Part shown: positions 48,190 to 60,240 of the stretch, piece after piece
How positions within the stretch are numbered: position 1 is the first letter of the stretch
Layout of the letters: each line of letters begins with the position of its first letter
From: Todiramphus chloris collaris
Lineage: Eukaryota; Chordata; Aves; Coraciiformes; Alcedinidae
Direction of reading: 5' to 3'
DNA length: 64,000 nucleotides
Assembly: GCA_025345505.1 (NCBI GenBank)
Contig: JANVCC010000152.1
Span: forward strand, 558,001 to 622,000
The notes under the pieces: generated by a model
Told to the model about the DNA's origin: nothing
Database searches by the model: none
What the model saw: only the letters and a program-made list of their open reading frames with translations
Translations under genes and position numbers: made by a program

Positions 48190-49245
48190 AAAACACTGAA
48201 ACCAACATGAGAAAACAACTAGGAAAGGAAATAATTACATATTAGTTGAAGCAAGTCGCTACAATAGTTCCTCAAGGATTAGTCTTGGAAAAATATATTG
48301 TTTCACTTAAAATAAGGAATAGCCACAAAAAAATCTGACTTATATAAAGTATAAAATAATATTTTCATTAAAGAATTTGATAGATATACTCACAAAACCT
48401 GATGACAGTAAAGTTGGGAGTCGCTATCAATATAGAATTATGCTAGTCATGAAGTAGCACTGTGACTGTGCAAACTAGAATAACAGTTATAAGAAGAAAT
48501 CTAATAATACCAAGAGCAAGGTCATTCCCTTAGAGATTATTCACTTGAACTTTAGCTACATAATGGGTGCTCATCAGTTGTAAATGGCAGAGCAAGACCT
48601 TGGTGTATCTGTTCATCACAATGTCCACACACCAACAATCTGAGAAGTCTGGAAAATACAAATACATTAGCTGTGTAAGTCAAGTGAAGTATATCTAACA
48701 GCCAGTAGTCTTTTATGCAGCCTCTAAAACTACTAGGATAGAATTTTCTCTCCATAGCAATGATATATCCCCAGGGGTAGGTGAATGATGAATTAATGAA
48801 ATCTCATCTGGAAGAGTATGCAAAATGTTTAATAAAGATAAATTCAAATAGGGCCAGGCTTAGACAGGGGCTACCAGGGAAGAAAGACCATGTCTTTAGT
48901 GAATACTAGACATCCTTGACATGTTTAGTCTAATGGAATAAGGCCTGAGCAGGGAAATGAGTACTCTTTGTAAGTATAGCAGGGATATAAATACTAGAAA
49001 AGAACTATGTAAGTGAAGGCAAAATGTTAACACCAAACAAAATGGTATTAATGTGCTCTGGAAGACTCAAATCAGGAGAAAAATGAGATTCTAGAACATC
49101 TCTTAAGGAGGAATAGTGTGTGGAAGCAGCCTATCTTAATCAGTTTATAAAAGACATAATGAAACATTCACTTGAAATAGCAGGGGACTGACTAACAAGT
49201 CTCTTTCAAATCTATGCTCCAATGTATTTCACTTTTGTAGTAAAA
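48190..49245 (+). mobile_element. Old CR1 ORF2-to-3' relic, plus strand
   Basis: Decayed CR1 landmarks occur in the right order on the plus strand: an RT catalytic region read as KPDDSKVGS (consensus FADDTKLGG) at about 48397-48420, GACCTTGGTGTATCTG (DLGVxVD) near 48596, TCATCTGGAAGAGTATGC (xLEYCVQ) near 48805, a GGGCTACCAGGGAAGAAAGACC region corresponding to RRATRVIRG near 48870, and TGACATGTTTAGTCTAATGG (LGLFSLEK) near 48918. All frames are broken. Boundaries are approximate and similarity is low, so this is an old copy. Confidence 0.65.
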
Positions 49246-49757
49246 GAGAATAAATCTTTCCCTAATAAATAAGGATCAGAAAAGCTAATACAGATACCAA
49301 GCTTTCTTTTCAAAACTGAGAGATGAAACAATGCTATTACCCAGTGACAATACATTTTCTCTAACAGAGTTAATTATCATATTGCTATTGGTTATCATTA
49401 ACATTAATTATTGATACTAAAGTAGCATCAAGAGGTCCCAGCCAAACTCAAGGCACCAGTATTCTGGGGGCCTGTGAGAATAAAAATAGCAGAAGACAGT
49501 GTGTTTTTTGAAGAACTGCAGCCTAGCTTCCCAGCTAGCACCTCAGGCCAACCACAATGTGTGTGTGTGATAACTACCCACAGCAAGGAGCCCATTTAAT
49601 TTAATAGTGCTGCTCACAGTATGCCAAGTCAGGCAGGCATAAGTTCTAGCAGACTGGAGGCAGAAAAAGGAGGATAGAAAAAAAAAGAGGGAAGAAGAAA
49701 ACTAGATTCCTGTCTCTGAAATTTTATTCTTAAAAGAAATAACATAGGGACACAAGG

Positions 49758-49815
49758 ACAAGCACTGTAGGTCAGGCCAGAGTGGGACAAGCGCTGTAGG
49801 TCAGACCAGAGTGAA
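49758..49815. repeat. 29-bp tandem duplication
   Basis: Two adjacent units, each starting ACAAGC(A/G)CTGTAGGTCAG, occupy 49758-49786 and 49787-49815 and match at about 25 of 29 positions. All differences are transitions. Confidence 0.9.
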
Positions 49816-50185
49816 TTTGACAGTTCAGAAAGAGCAAAAGAAATTAAGGAGGAAGGAAACATCAAGTGATCACTTTCCTGCTTGTTACCCAGCTCCTGTT
49901 AGTCTGTTGTGAAAGAGTATATTAAGTATGAAGCCATGCCAACAAATCTCAGCTTAATAGATTTTAATGAATCATAAATTCTCCCAGTCACTTCTGGAAC
50001 TCATGTGAGATTTGGTTTTTGTAACATTTTGTGGCACGAGTTTCTACAGCTTAACCGAGTGCTTCTTTTTGCTTAATTTTTAATCTGCTGCCTTTTATTT
50101 GAACTTGTGATTCTCACATTACAAGAAATCTTCATTGATCATTGCATCTTCATTATCTTCATATATGTTAGGCTTTACATATTAA

Positions 50186-50270
50186 CTGAGGTACAGGGAG
50201 GCAATTTGCCCAAAGTCATTGAAAAAGTGTTTAGTAAAGTGAGAACACAGATGTACTGGGCTCCTGAATA
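50186..50270 (-). mobile_element. MIR-like SINE fragment
   Basis: AACTGAGGTACAGGGAGGC, AATTTGCCCAAAGTCA and a following CTGGGCTCCTGAA match the reverse complement of MIR (aactgaggcacagagagg, cttgcccaaggtcacacag) in order, with substitutions and a short gap. MIR-type SINEs are old and usually this decayed in birds. Confidence 0.6.
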
Positions 50271-52296
50271 AATCTCCCAACCATGATACACTCCTTCCAC
50301 ACACCACATGCAGACATTCACACACTTTGTCCAGAGACAACTGCACTTTCTCGAGAATGTTGTTAATTAACAACAGAAAATGGGTAATCATGAGATTAGT
50401 TCTGTTATATCATGTATTTAATACAGTTCCTTTTTAAGATCACAGCCCAGCTAAATATCCAAGTAATTTCTTTTAAGTTACTTAAAACAGCACAAAACTC
50501 ATGCATGAAATTTAAGGTCTGAGAGACCAGTTTGTTTAGAGCAAGGCACTGGATAAAGCTATCTCATTTGGTAATACACCCAACTGATTTTTTCTTTACA
50601 CCTAGACTCAGGCCTAGATTCAACTAGTGTCTGAATTACACCCTTCAGTTCATTCTTCTCAGATTTGCACTTAAATACAAACAAAGTTGTAATGATGTTC
50701 TTGTGTGCTATGCTGAATAGGAACAGATGCTGAATAAGTAGCATGTCTTGGAAGCAACCAAAAGCTGTGTTTGTCTCCAGGTTTATCACACAGCTCTGTA
50801 TTTTAAGTGCTTTGCCACATAGAGATATTGAACCTAGTGAAACTTTAGTACTGATCCAAGTATGTGGGACTGCCTTTATGTGTTGCTGGGATATGAGATT
50901 CTGACAAAGATAAAGCTTAATGAATGTCTATAAAAGACCTCAAATATGTACTGCTGCAATGTCAAAACAATGCTGTTTTCTTTGGTCTGTAGCTGGGAAT
51001 TTCAGCTTTGCTGGCTTAAGAACAAAAGGTCTCATAGTCAGCCTTTTACACCTAGAAATGCGTAAATACTCAGGCTCACATATGCTGTGTATTACATCAC
51101 ACGTATTGCTTAGAAAACTTCTCTGAACTGCCTGACAGTTGTACTCACTTTCTCTAGTTCATTAAAATGATGAGATGGTTCAGTAGGAGAGAGAGGAAAC
51201 TGGACAAAAGGAATGGGAAATAGGCAAGAAATAGCACAGAACACTGAACAACTAACTTTTCTACTGACAACTACTCAGTAAGCATTTTTCCAGCAGTTCT
51301 AGATTTGGTTTGAGGCGCCTAAAAAAATGGTAGCTATTTTTCTCTTGCAATGTGCTTTCCTTTTTTCTACTTGGTGAACTATAGTGTCCAGAAAAAAAAG
51401 AACAGCTACGGCATATAGCAAATATTTTAAAGGAATGCCTGACAAGAGGTTTCTCGTAGCCCAGAATAAATTTCAGATGTGCCTGCCTTGCAGAAACAAG
51501 GGGACAAGCGTGCAGAAATTGTAGGTAACTGATTTTATTGCTTTAACAAAAGCAATGCTACAGAAGCAGCATTTGGAATGCTTATACAAATCAGACTGTC
51601 TGCAAATGCTGATTAATGTCCTTTTATAAAAATAAAACCCCTACACTGATTAGCTGTATCGCAGTGCATTTCACACATGTATTAAGACAGGGTTAGGAGA
51701 CCCGGTTATGGATGGGATAAACTTTTGGAAGCTGCTGCTGATTGCACTCACATTCAGTTTAACAATGTTGCTTGTCGCCGATATCTTAATGAGTCTCAGG
51801 ACAGTTTTCCTAGCCTGTGAGATTAGTAATATCCAGAAAGAGAGAGCTCCATGATCAGCAGGGAAATAGGTTCAAGACTCCAACTAGTTTAATGGGCTGC
51901 TTAAAAAGCAGCCCCTGGGATGCTTTCTTGCTCCTGATGTCACCCCAAAACTGTGTTGGCTCACAAGATAAACAGGAGCTTGCAGGGAAGGATGCTGAAT
52001 TTCTTTAAAATTAATGCTGAAAGCAAAATTGTTGTTTAGATTTTCTTTACTGTTCAGTAAAGACAGTGCAGGTAAATATGCTTTATAAAAGCAATCCTAC
52101 TGGAATTTAAGAAAAATATCATATTTGGAAGAAGGAAACTTGCATAAACAATGTGCCTCATCTGTTAATTGTTTTGCCAAGAGGCCCAACAAATTCAGGG
52201 GTAGAAAATTTTGAAGACCAGTGAAATACTCTTATCTCTGCCCCGAACAGCCTAGACAGTATAGAAATGCAAGCTTAGTGAGAAGTTCTCTCCAGC

Positions 52297-52435
52297 TTCC
52301 TATCTCCATTTTATAGTTAAGAAGCTAAAATAACTTCGCAGAAATCACAGAGAAAGCCTAAGGGGCAAGATTTTACCCAGATCTTCTTAACCCTACACCT
52401 CACCTCAAGAATATCAATCTTTCTCACATACAAGT
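52297..52435 (-). mobile_element. MIR-like SINE fragment
   Basis: CTATCTCCATTTTATAGTTAAGAAGCTAAAATAAC, ATCACAGAGAAAGCC and TTTTACCCAGATCTTCTTAACCC follow the reverse-complement MIR order (cccattttacagatgaggaaact, ggtcacacagc, aacccagg...). The core tRNA-like part is degraded. Confidence 0.5.
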
Positions 52436-52756
52436 TATTCCGGTGATTTTTTTATAAAGAATTTTTAAATATGAACACTTAATACCAGAATCACTAAATC
52501 ACTCCATGCTTTTGGAAGTTATGACTATAAATCTGTTAGAATTTTAACACAAACACTACAAACGGTTCAAAACCAAAGAGAACAGATTGTTGTCTGTGGG
52601 TACAAGACTGCTGCAACTAAAGATTATGCATTTATCAAAATAAAGTGCTGCTTGAGTCATGATGTATTACAAAAGGAGAACAAAATAACTTCATGGACTG
52701 CTCTATTTGCCCATCCAAAGTATGGGAACTAGAAAATTACTTTCTTAATAGAGAAA

Positions 52757-52776
52757 AAACAAACAAACAAACAAAA
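52757..52776. repeat. (AAAC)n microsatellite
   Basis: Four to five AAAC units lie between A runs. Confidence 0.9.
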
Positions 52777-55700
52777 AGAGATCCTTAAAGAGGAGTTTCT
52801 GTGGGCCAGTAAGGAAAACAGAAAGATAGTCTTAATTCAATATTGCTAACAAATTACAAGCAGATGTCAGATACAGTGCTAAAATTATGATCTTAATACA
52901 TGCTAGATTTATATTGTCTACAAAAATGAGTTAGCAAATGATATTTTAAAATCACAACATTAAATATTATTGTAAATCCTCAATAGATGGTGCTATTATC
53001 TAAGTTAATATCTTTGCTGATTATGCACAGGAGCTTAAGAAAAGTGCATCTGGGATTTATCTGTGAGGAGTCAACCATCTTTGTGATGTCCTTGTTTATG
53101 GTACGTGCTTGCAAAGAGGACTTCCATTTGCTTTCCACTCCAGGGTGATGATTGCAAACATAGGCAGGTATTCCAGCTACACAATCTAACAGCAAAGAGA
53201 TTTCAGGCATTTTCACTAAAAGTAGAGCTATTTGAAGCAGAATGATTGTCTGCAGAAAATGGCATATCTCTCATCATTTTTCTTCCATAGTTTGAAATGA
53301 CTGATATCTCAAGCTAATTAAAAGCATGAAATTCAGTTTCACAGCAGGGCAGAACACTGCAGGCTGCTCTTACAGAGTTCAGTGTTATGGAAGCAGGATG
53401 CATATGACAGCAGCCTTCTCACCAACTTAGTTTCTTGGAAAACAGACTGTAGGTTCTGGAATCATCTCCCCTCAAGGCAAATTTTCTAGTCATTCTATAA
53501 TTTTTCCTTCTGGTTACAATATCCCATTTTTTCAGGGATTCTTTTCCAAACACCTCCAGGAAAGTAATCCAGAAAGGCACAGTAATCTGATCCTTGACCT
53601 GGTTTTAGAATTTAAATCTCTAAAATAGGATCACCTAATTATACCATCTAGGTACCAGGACTTGGAAAACATAAAAAAGATACAGAAATAACAGTATAAT
53701 TCTGGAAGTGAAGCATCAATGAGTAAGGTATCATCAGTTTCCTCATTAAAATATAATAAATATTTGCTCATTCACTAATGTTTAAAATATTCTCTCCTTT
53801 AATGACAACTCCATAGTGTAAATTAAATTAAACCATTAGCTAATTCTTTATTTTATATCCTATTTCAGTCACATTTACTACTGTTTTGTTTCCTAGTCTA
53901 TGTTATCTGAAATACTATATACATATTGATTTGCAGACATTAATATAGGATAAAGAGAACACTAAAAAAAGTACCTCAAAGGAGCCACAGAGGAATATTT
54001 AAACTACTAGGACTTCCTAATTGTCCTTTATCTCCTTCGAGTATTTCAGAGAAAACAAATTTTAAATATGTTATCAGTAAGTCACAGAATTTTTAAAAAA
54101 ATAGTAATAAGCAAGTGACTGTAATCAATCGGTATGATAAGAAAACATAAACATGTCAACAATTGCTGATAACAATAATAAGATAAGGTCTGGTCTTGAG
54201 TTAGGTCTGGACTCTGTCATCCTGACTCACACAGAACAACATATTCTGGGAACAGCATCATGTGCTGTAGCTGTACCAGGATGGAAAAGTGATGGTGAGC
54301 ATGATGTACCTGGTATCATACCCATGATACCTCACAGATTGTCTGCTCCAGAAATACAGACCTCCCTGCCTTATCTGGGTCTTTCAGTTAGGCCTTCACA
54401 CAGGCTGGGCTTGGTCTCACAGAGTAAGTACTGTTATGTTTCAGAGTTTTGGATTACAATCCTTTATTTTTTACTCAGATCTATCTAATTCAGACAAATT
54501 AACACTGAATAGGCATTGGTCAAAATAAGTCAGTTTAGTATATTACTCTCCTGAAAAAGTACTGGTTACTTAGGCATTTCCATCTGTTCCTCCCACAGCT
54601 TGGTACGGTAATGTGGGTTTGAAGACACAAAAGCAGAGAAGGGAATTCACATGTAATATCCCAGATGAAACAAAACATTTCCAGCATCAAGGCCACCATC
54701 ACTTGCACTTTCCAGTAACAGCTAACACTACTGAGTTTCCTGCTTGAAACCATTCCTGTCTGTTGTTGGGTATGCACAGTTTGCCTCTTGGACTAGACAT
54801 AGTTGCACTACTTAGACAAAATGATGTGTACTCTGTGTTTCTTGAATGAACTAAGATGAAAGACAGGCATGGTGATGTTCAGCCATAACAGTGTGGATTC
54901 TGTGCTCTTTGTAGAATTCAACTTGTGAAAAAAAGAACATTTACATTTTCCCAGGTATCTGTCTAGAGGGTTAAAAGGAGAGTTTTGCAGATCATGTTTG
55001 CAGACCAAAGCCATTACTTTTGGCTGGCTTAATGTATGCCAAAAAAGCTGCAGAAAACCTGAAGTCTGGATAAAGCCCTGGCAGGTGGATTTTACTGAAA
55101 GATTTGGGATGATCATCTTTATGACTGAGTGTCCATTGTAATAGATGCTCAACCAAAGAAGCTGTATGCCCACTTGCATTTCCAAACATTTTAAAGCACT
55201 ATTTCTATAAGCCTCCCTGTATAAAATTCCTGATGAAATCAAGAGTTTAAGAGTAATACACTCCCAAAGGACAAAAAAGTGACAGAAGGACTCTTTAGAC
55301 AATGAATCTGACACTGCTTAGATGGCACAGAAAAAATATTTATTTTTGCCAAAGCCCAAGAAAGCATAAATGAAGCAATAAAAAATTAAACCAACAGAAT
55401 GAACACCAGCTGCTTTGAATGTTCTATTAAAAGACAACTAACTAAAGGAATAAAATCTAAACTGGAGAGGTGTGGGTGGTTTGTGAAAATCACTGCCATG
55501 GTTTAAGGGCTAAAAACCTGCATGGGAAATGTCCATTAGGGTTTTTAATTTTGAAATTAAGTACAGTTTTCTATTATCTAGTCAGGGTTTTACCAATGGG
55601 AACTGCATTTGAGAAGCACCCACATGTATTAGTTTTGAGCAATACAAGATAATTTAATAAAGCCAAAAGTAAGCAATGGATTAAGAAGTGTGCAATCTTC

Positions 55701-56180
55701 TATTCTTGGGCTGATCTACTTCATTAGAACTGAAAGAAGGTGAGACAGTATGAAGCCTTCTTATGCTGACTGCAGTATTTTAAATTACTGCAGCATGCAT
55801 ACAACTAATAAATTAGAAAGAGACATTTCTAGCAGGAGGGATGCTGAGGTCTCTCTAGCTTTCCACAACAGTGTTCTTCCCCTGTCAATTCAGGTCAACA
55901 AAAACTGCTCCAGACAAGGGAAACTGCAGTAAAAGTCTGAATGCCTCACTTCCATCTCCTCCCTTGCTAAGTTATCTCCTGTTCAGTATTGATACTAAAC
56001 TCAAGTTTTATGAAAGTTCAATTGATTTGTTAATATTTTATGAAACATCCTTTCCGTAGACTTTAAAATATTATTAGGTTGAACTCTATTTCACTTCTGA
56101 CCTTTCACAGACATTGTGCCTTGCATTGATTTTTCAGCTCTTTGATACTGGCTGAGCTACAATAGTTCCTGCAAATAGAA

Positions 56181-56198
56181 GGGGGGGGGGGGGGGGGG
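56181..56198. repeat. G18 homopolymer
   Basis: Eighteen consecutive G residues follow TGCAAATAGAA and precede ATCAAATG. The surrounding sequence is ordinary AT-rich DNA with no GC-rich repeat family that would explain the run. Confidence 0.95.
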
Positions 56199-58286
56199 AT
56201 CAAATGCCATTGCATTAAAGAACTGAAATCATCTAAGTTCGATTATTAACATTCAACTTTCCTATCTCCTCCCCTTAGCACGAGACCTTCAGATATAAGT
56301 CAATAAGCAAATGCTTTTTCTCATATTCACCCCAGATTCATCAGCCTTAACATTGCTTCCAATCACCTTTGTCAACCACTCCTAGTCTTAAAAATGTGTG
56401 TTAAAATAAATACCTGAGCTGAGTCTTTAGGCAATACTAAATATTCTCTTTCTCAACTAAATGATTTTCTGTCATCTGGCTTGTCAGGCTCCTAAGGGAA
56501 CAACAGGGGATCGTTTGAAAAGAATTATGTTGCACCAGTGATAAATTAAATCCACTTAAATCAATAGCATTTAGATTTTTAAAATGATATTGCCAAGACA
56601 CTATCAATTAAAACAAATCCTCACTCAATAGACATAGTTTTCAGATCAGAGTATTACTTAAACCAATCTCCTAGAAGGTATGGGCGTATTTGGGGTATTT
56701 TGAGTTATTTTTATTTCCAATTTAGATATTTGTTTGATTGACACCGATATTTTACCTATTAATTCTTGGCTCCTTTTATGTCAGGCATGAAAGAAAAGGC
56801 TTTTTTTTAACTGCCCACACGTAAGAGTCCAGTGACATCTGCACTCTACAAAGATATCTTGGACACCCACAAAGTGATGGGAATCTCTCAAATGATCAGT
56901 AGTAGATCTGTGCCCTGGCAGGAGACCCTTGTGCATCTCAAAGGGCACTATGTGCTTATATATAGGCCACTGATTCAAGCTGTTCATGCCGTTCTGAAAT
57001 TGAATCTCAAAAGGATACAATGAAAGTAGTTTAGGGTAATTCAGACTCAGACATCAAAATGTTTTGTACCTACATTCAGCAAAATTCATTCTACTGGCAA
57101 AATTCCCCACTTGAAGTTGTTTTAGCAGTATTGCAATTTTGGTAGTACATGGATTACAGAATTTACAGAAGCAGTCACTCAGAAAACCTCCATAGCACAT
57201 GATGTGGAACATCACCAAAAGGATTTAGAGCTCTGAATCTGGTGATACAAATTGGTATTTGTTGGCTTTTTTTCTCATGTCTCAAGAGACAAATATTAAT
57301 CATGTTAATGAATGCACTAAGGGAGGATTTGCAGATACTGCAATTTTTTCCTTGGTTAATATTCAGGGGTTTGGGTTTGTTTTCATTTGAGGAGACATAC
57401 TTTGTATACAGACGCTTGATTACAGCAGCCATATCTTAGAAAAAGCTTTTAAACCTAAATTCAGGCAGAACTGGTACTTTGTTGCTTTCATTATCTGTTT
57501 TCACCTGTTGCCTTACAGCTGATAAATTCTGAAAGAGCATGAAGGTAGATTAGAGTTGTATTACCCTCCGTTTAGCCTCCAGAAAACCTGAAGGGTGACC
57601 AAGTCACAAGTAACACCTGGTTTGTCCTCCACCAGTACTTTTTGGGAACCCAGGCTGATGCACATCATCAGGATTGGCATGAACCACATGCTTTGTTAGC
57701 AGTAATCCTTCTATTTACATTTCCAGATCCCTCATCCTACCCAGTCATATTAATAGAGACAAAGAAACCCACCTTTTAATCTCCTAGCTGGTGTGCCACT
57801 CTGGTATGAGTAAGCAAGCAGCTAAAATCTCTAAGGTTGAATTAATCATGTATTTTACTATTTCTCATAGTCTCAATTCAGGCTGTTTCCAGAAGCATGA
57901 GATTATTTTGACAATATAATCTCTTACAGGATAAAGGTCAGCATCTTTTCCTTCTTTCAAGAGGAATTTTGCCCCAAGGAGAAGTTCAGACTCAGGCCCA
58001 GTATAAATACCATGGTAGGATGGATATAGGACTTGAATAGCACTGCATCAACAGGGTTTTCCTTGTAACAGTATTCACAATCCTCAACCAGGGAAATACT
58101 TTACAAAGCAACCCTGGACAGTTAAGCCTACCAGCTGCTCAGAACTTCTTAGCCTACAAATTTTACAGTGCTTTAGTTTGAAAGATGACATTGTAAAAGT
58201 ATCAGCTGAAAGGAGCAATTGGAATTGTGTTTTAAAACTTGATTTTGAATTTCCAAATTCTTATAAACCAATTCTATGGTTTTTAT

Positions 58287-58410
58287 TAGAACTACAGAAA
58301 AATTTACCTGGGAAGGGACCTTATGAGGTCATCAGGTCCAATCCCTAGCTAGGAGCAGAGACAGTGTCAAAAATAGAACAAACTTGTCCAAGTCAATCCT
58401 CCAGAATATT
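58287..58410 (-). mobile_element. Decayed CR1 3'-end fragment, minus strand
   Basis: AGAACTACAGAAAAATTTACC, GGGAAGGGACCTTATGAGGTCATCAGGTCC and, further on, ACTTGTCCAAGTCAATCCTCCAGAATATT resemble a minus-strand CR1 3' end and the next conserved block (TTGTCCAGTCxAGTxTTGAATATCT). The middle is diverged. Confidence 0.75.
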
Positions 58411-58662
58411 TTAGTAATAATTCAGGTGCATTTTTCAGACTGAACATGTCCTTACGTACATATCGTGAGCAGACCAGAAATTAATTAATGTTTACACTAG
58501 GTCACCTACAGTAAAATTTATTTGACCTGGTTTCATTTATATATTTGACCAGTATACTTAATGATGGATTGTGTTTAGAAGTGTCTCTTTCTTTGCAGTA
58601 ACTATAAAGGAAGCCTAGTCCAGATGGAGACACCTCCAAATAGTCAGATGAATACCACCTCA

Positions 58663-59985
58663 AGAATCAGAGAATCACAGAATTGTTGTAGTTGAAAGGG
58701 ACCTCTGGAGATGATCTAGTCCAACCCCCCCACCAAAGTATGTTTGCCTAGAGCACATTACACAGGAACATGTCCAAACAGAATGTGAATATCTCCAGAG
58801 AAGGAGAATCCACAATCTTTCTGTGCAGGCCATTCCAGGGCTTTGTCACCCTCACTGTAAAGTTTTTCCTCACATTTAGATAGAACCTCCTGTGTTCCAT
58901 CTTGTGCCTTTTGCCCCTTCCCTGTCACTGGGAACCAGTGAAAAGAGTCTGGCTTCATCCTCCTTGCACCCACTCTTTAGATATTTACAGATATTTATAA
59001 GGTCTCCTCTTAGTCTTCTCCAGGCTCTCAACCCAGCTCTCTCAACCTTTCCTCATAAGAGAAATGCTCAAGTCTCCCAGTCATCTTCATTGCCCTACAC
59101 TGGGCTCTTCAGTAGTTCCCTGTCTCTCTTGATCTGGGGAGCCCAGAATTGGGCACAGTATTCCAGATGTGGCCTCACCAGGGCAGAACTGAGGAGGAGG
59201 ATGACGTCCCTTGACCTACTGGCCACGCTATTCTTAATTCACACTAGGATACCATTGACGTTCTTGGCCACAAGGGCACATTGCTGTCCCGCAGTTAACT
59301 TACTGTCTACCAGGACTACAAGATCCTTCTCCTTATGGCTGCTTTCCAGCAGGTCTACCCCTAACCTATACTGATGCATGGGGTTGTTCCTCCCTATGTG
59401 CAAGACCCTACATTTGGCCTTGTTGAACCTCATTAAGTTCTGCTCTGCCCAACACCCAGGCTGTTGGGGTCACACTGGATGGTAGCTCAACCCTTCTGTG
59501 CAGCAGACACTCCTCCCCAGTTTGTATCATCAGGAAACCCCCCGAGGATATACTCTGTCACCTCAACTAAGTCATTGATGAATATGTTAAATAAGACCAG
59601 ACCCAGTACTGACCCACTGAACACTGCTGGCTACTGTCCTCCAAATCCACCCTGCGCCATTGATCATGACCCTCTGAGCTCTGTCACTCAAAAGTCTCTC
59701 AATTCACCTCACTGTCCACTCATCTAACTCACCCTTCATGAGTTTCCTAATGAGGATGTTGTGGGAGACAGTGCCTTGCTGAAATTAAGGTAGATGACAT
59801 CATCTGCTCTCCCCTCATCTAACCAGCTGGTTATAACACCATAGAAGGCTATCAGATTGGTCACTCATGATTTCTCCATGGTGAATCCATGTTGACCTCT
59901 CCCAGTAACTTTATTTTCTTCCACAGGTTTTGAGATCAGTTCCAGAAAGATTTTCTCCACCACCTCTCCAGGGACAGAAGTGCGA
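58663..59985 (-). mobile_element. CR1 LINE, 5'-truncated within the RT domain, minus strand
   Basis: It starts with a clear reversed CR1 3' end (AGAATCACAGAATTGTTGTAG, GAAAGGGACCTCTGGAG) and runs through the ORF2 C-terminus into the reverse transcriptase. On the minus strand it reads MRFNKAKCRVLHIGRNNPM, DLVVLVDSKLTAGQQC, an FPDD version of the catalytic FADD motif (59526-59537), and, at the 5' end, VPGEVVEKIFLELISKPVEE, NKVTGRGQHGFTMEKS. It stops at about 59,975-59,990, exactly where a CpG-rich block of different composition begins. Confidence 0.93.
59239..59433 (-). pseudogene. CR1 ORF2 relic downstream of the RT catalytic motif
   Basis: A 64-codon minus-strand frame reads MRFNKAKCRVLHIGRNNPMH, QYRLGVDLLESS, KEKDLVVLVDSKLTAGQQCA and LVAKNVNGILV, the well conserved CR1 segment between the FADD motif and the C-terminal domain. 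The catalytic motif itself (59526-59537) is mutated to FPDD and lies in a part broken by stops. Confidence 0.9.
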
Positions 59986-60240
59986 GTGCTGAGGCGAGTA
60001 CCCTCCTCTTTGGCAGAGCCCTTCCCCTCCCTGGGGGCCCACAGGGCAGTTTTGGTGCCCTGGCGACGCCGCGCGAACAACGGCCGCAGAGACTCAGCGC
60101 GCGGCCCCCGCCAACAGCCATGCATGCTCCCTATAGGGCGGCGTTTGGTGCGAGTGGGGGGGCCGCCGGTGGTGCCAGCTCCTTCTGGGCTGCCTCAGCA
60201 GCCGCCCGACCACCGGCAGGATGCCGGCCCCCAGCTTCAA
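59975..60240. other. CpG-rich GC-rich block of unknown origin, fused to a CR1
   Basis: The block is about 265 bp and contrasts sharply with its AT-rich, CpG-poor surroundings. It contains roughly 20 CpG dinucleotides, including GGCGACGCCGCGCGAAC and CAGCGCGCGGCCCC. On the left it joins the 5' end of the minus-strand CR1 at 58663-59985. On the right it ends abruptly near 60240 in AT-rich DNA. On the minus strand one frame runs from MHGCWRGPRAESLRPLFARR straight into CR1 reverse transcriptase residues (VPGEVVEKI). I do not recognise the sequence. It may be a cellular RNA picked up by template switching, a CR1 5' untranslated region joined to RT sequence by deletion, or a small CpG island that was already here. 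Confidence 0.7.

Larger units (their letters stand above)
49246..58286. other. Long unique stretch with two MIR-like fragments
   Basis: About 9 kb without a recognisable gene. It contains a 29-bp tandem duplication (49758-49815), two MIR-like SINE fragments (50186-50270, 52297-52435), an AAAC microsatellite (52757-52776), and an 18-G homopolymer (56181-56198). The longest frame is 168 codons on the minus strand at 54808-55314, with no homology I can recognise. Confidence 0.6.

Noticed and set aside
54808..55314. 168-codon minus-strand open frame as a gene
   Set aside because: There is no recognisable domain, another frame overlaps it on the same strand, and the composition is that of the surrounding AT-rich DNA. 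It is compatible with chance.
58892..59374. 160-codon plus-strand open frame
   Set aside because: It lies antisense to CR1 ORF2 and is a shadow of the retrotransposon.
59936..60125. Arginine- and glycine-rich frames in the CpG-rich block as a first coding exon
   Set aside because: GC-rich DNA has few stop codons, so open frames are expected by chance. The frame joins CR1 residues, which is not a normal exon.
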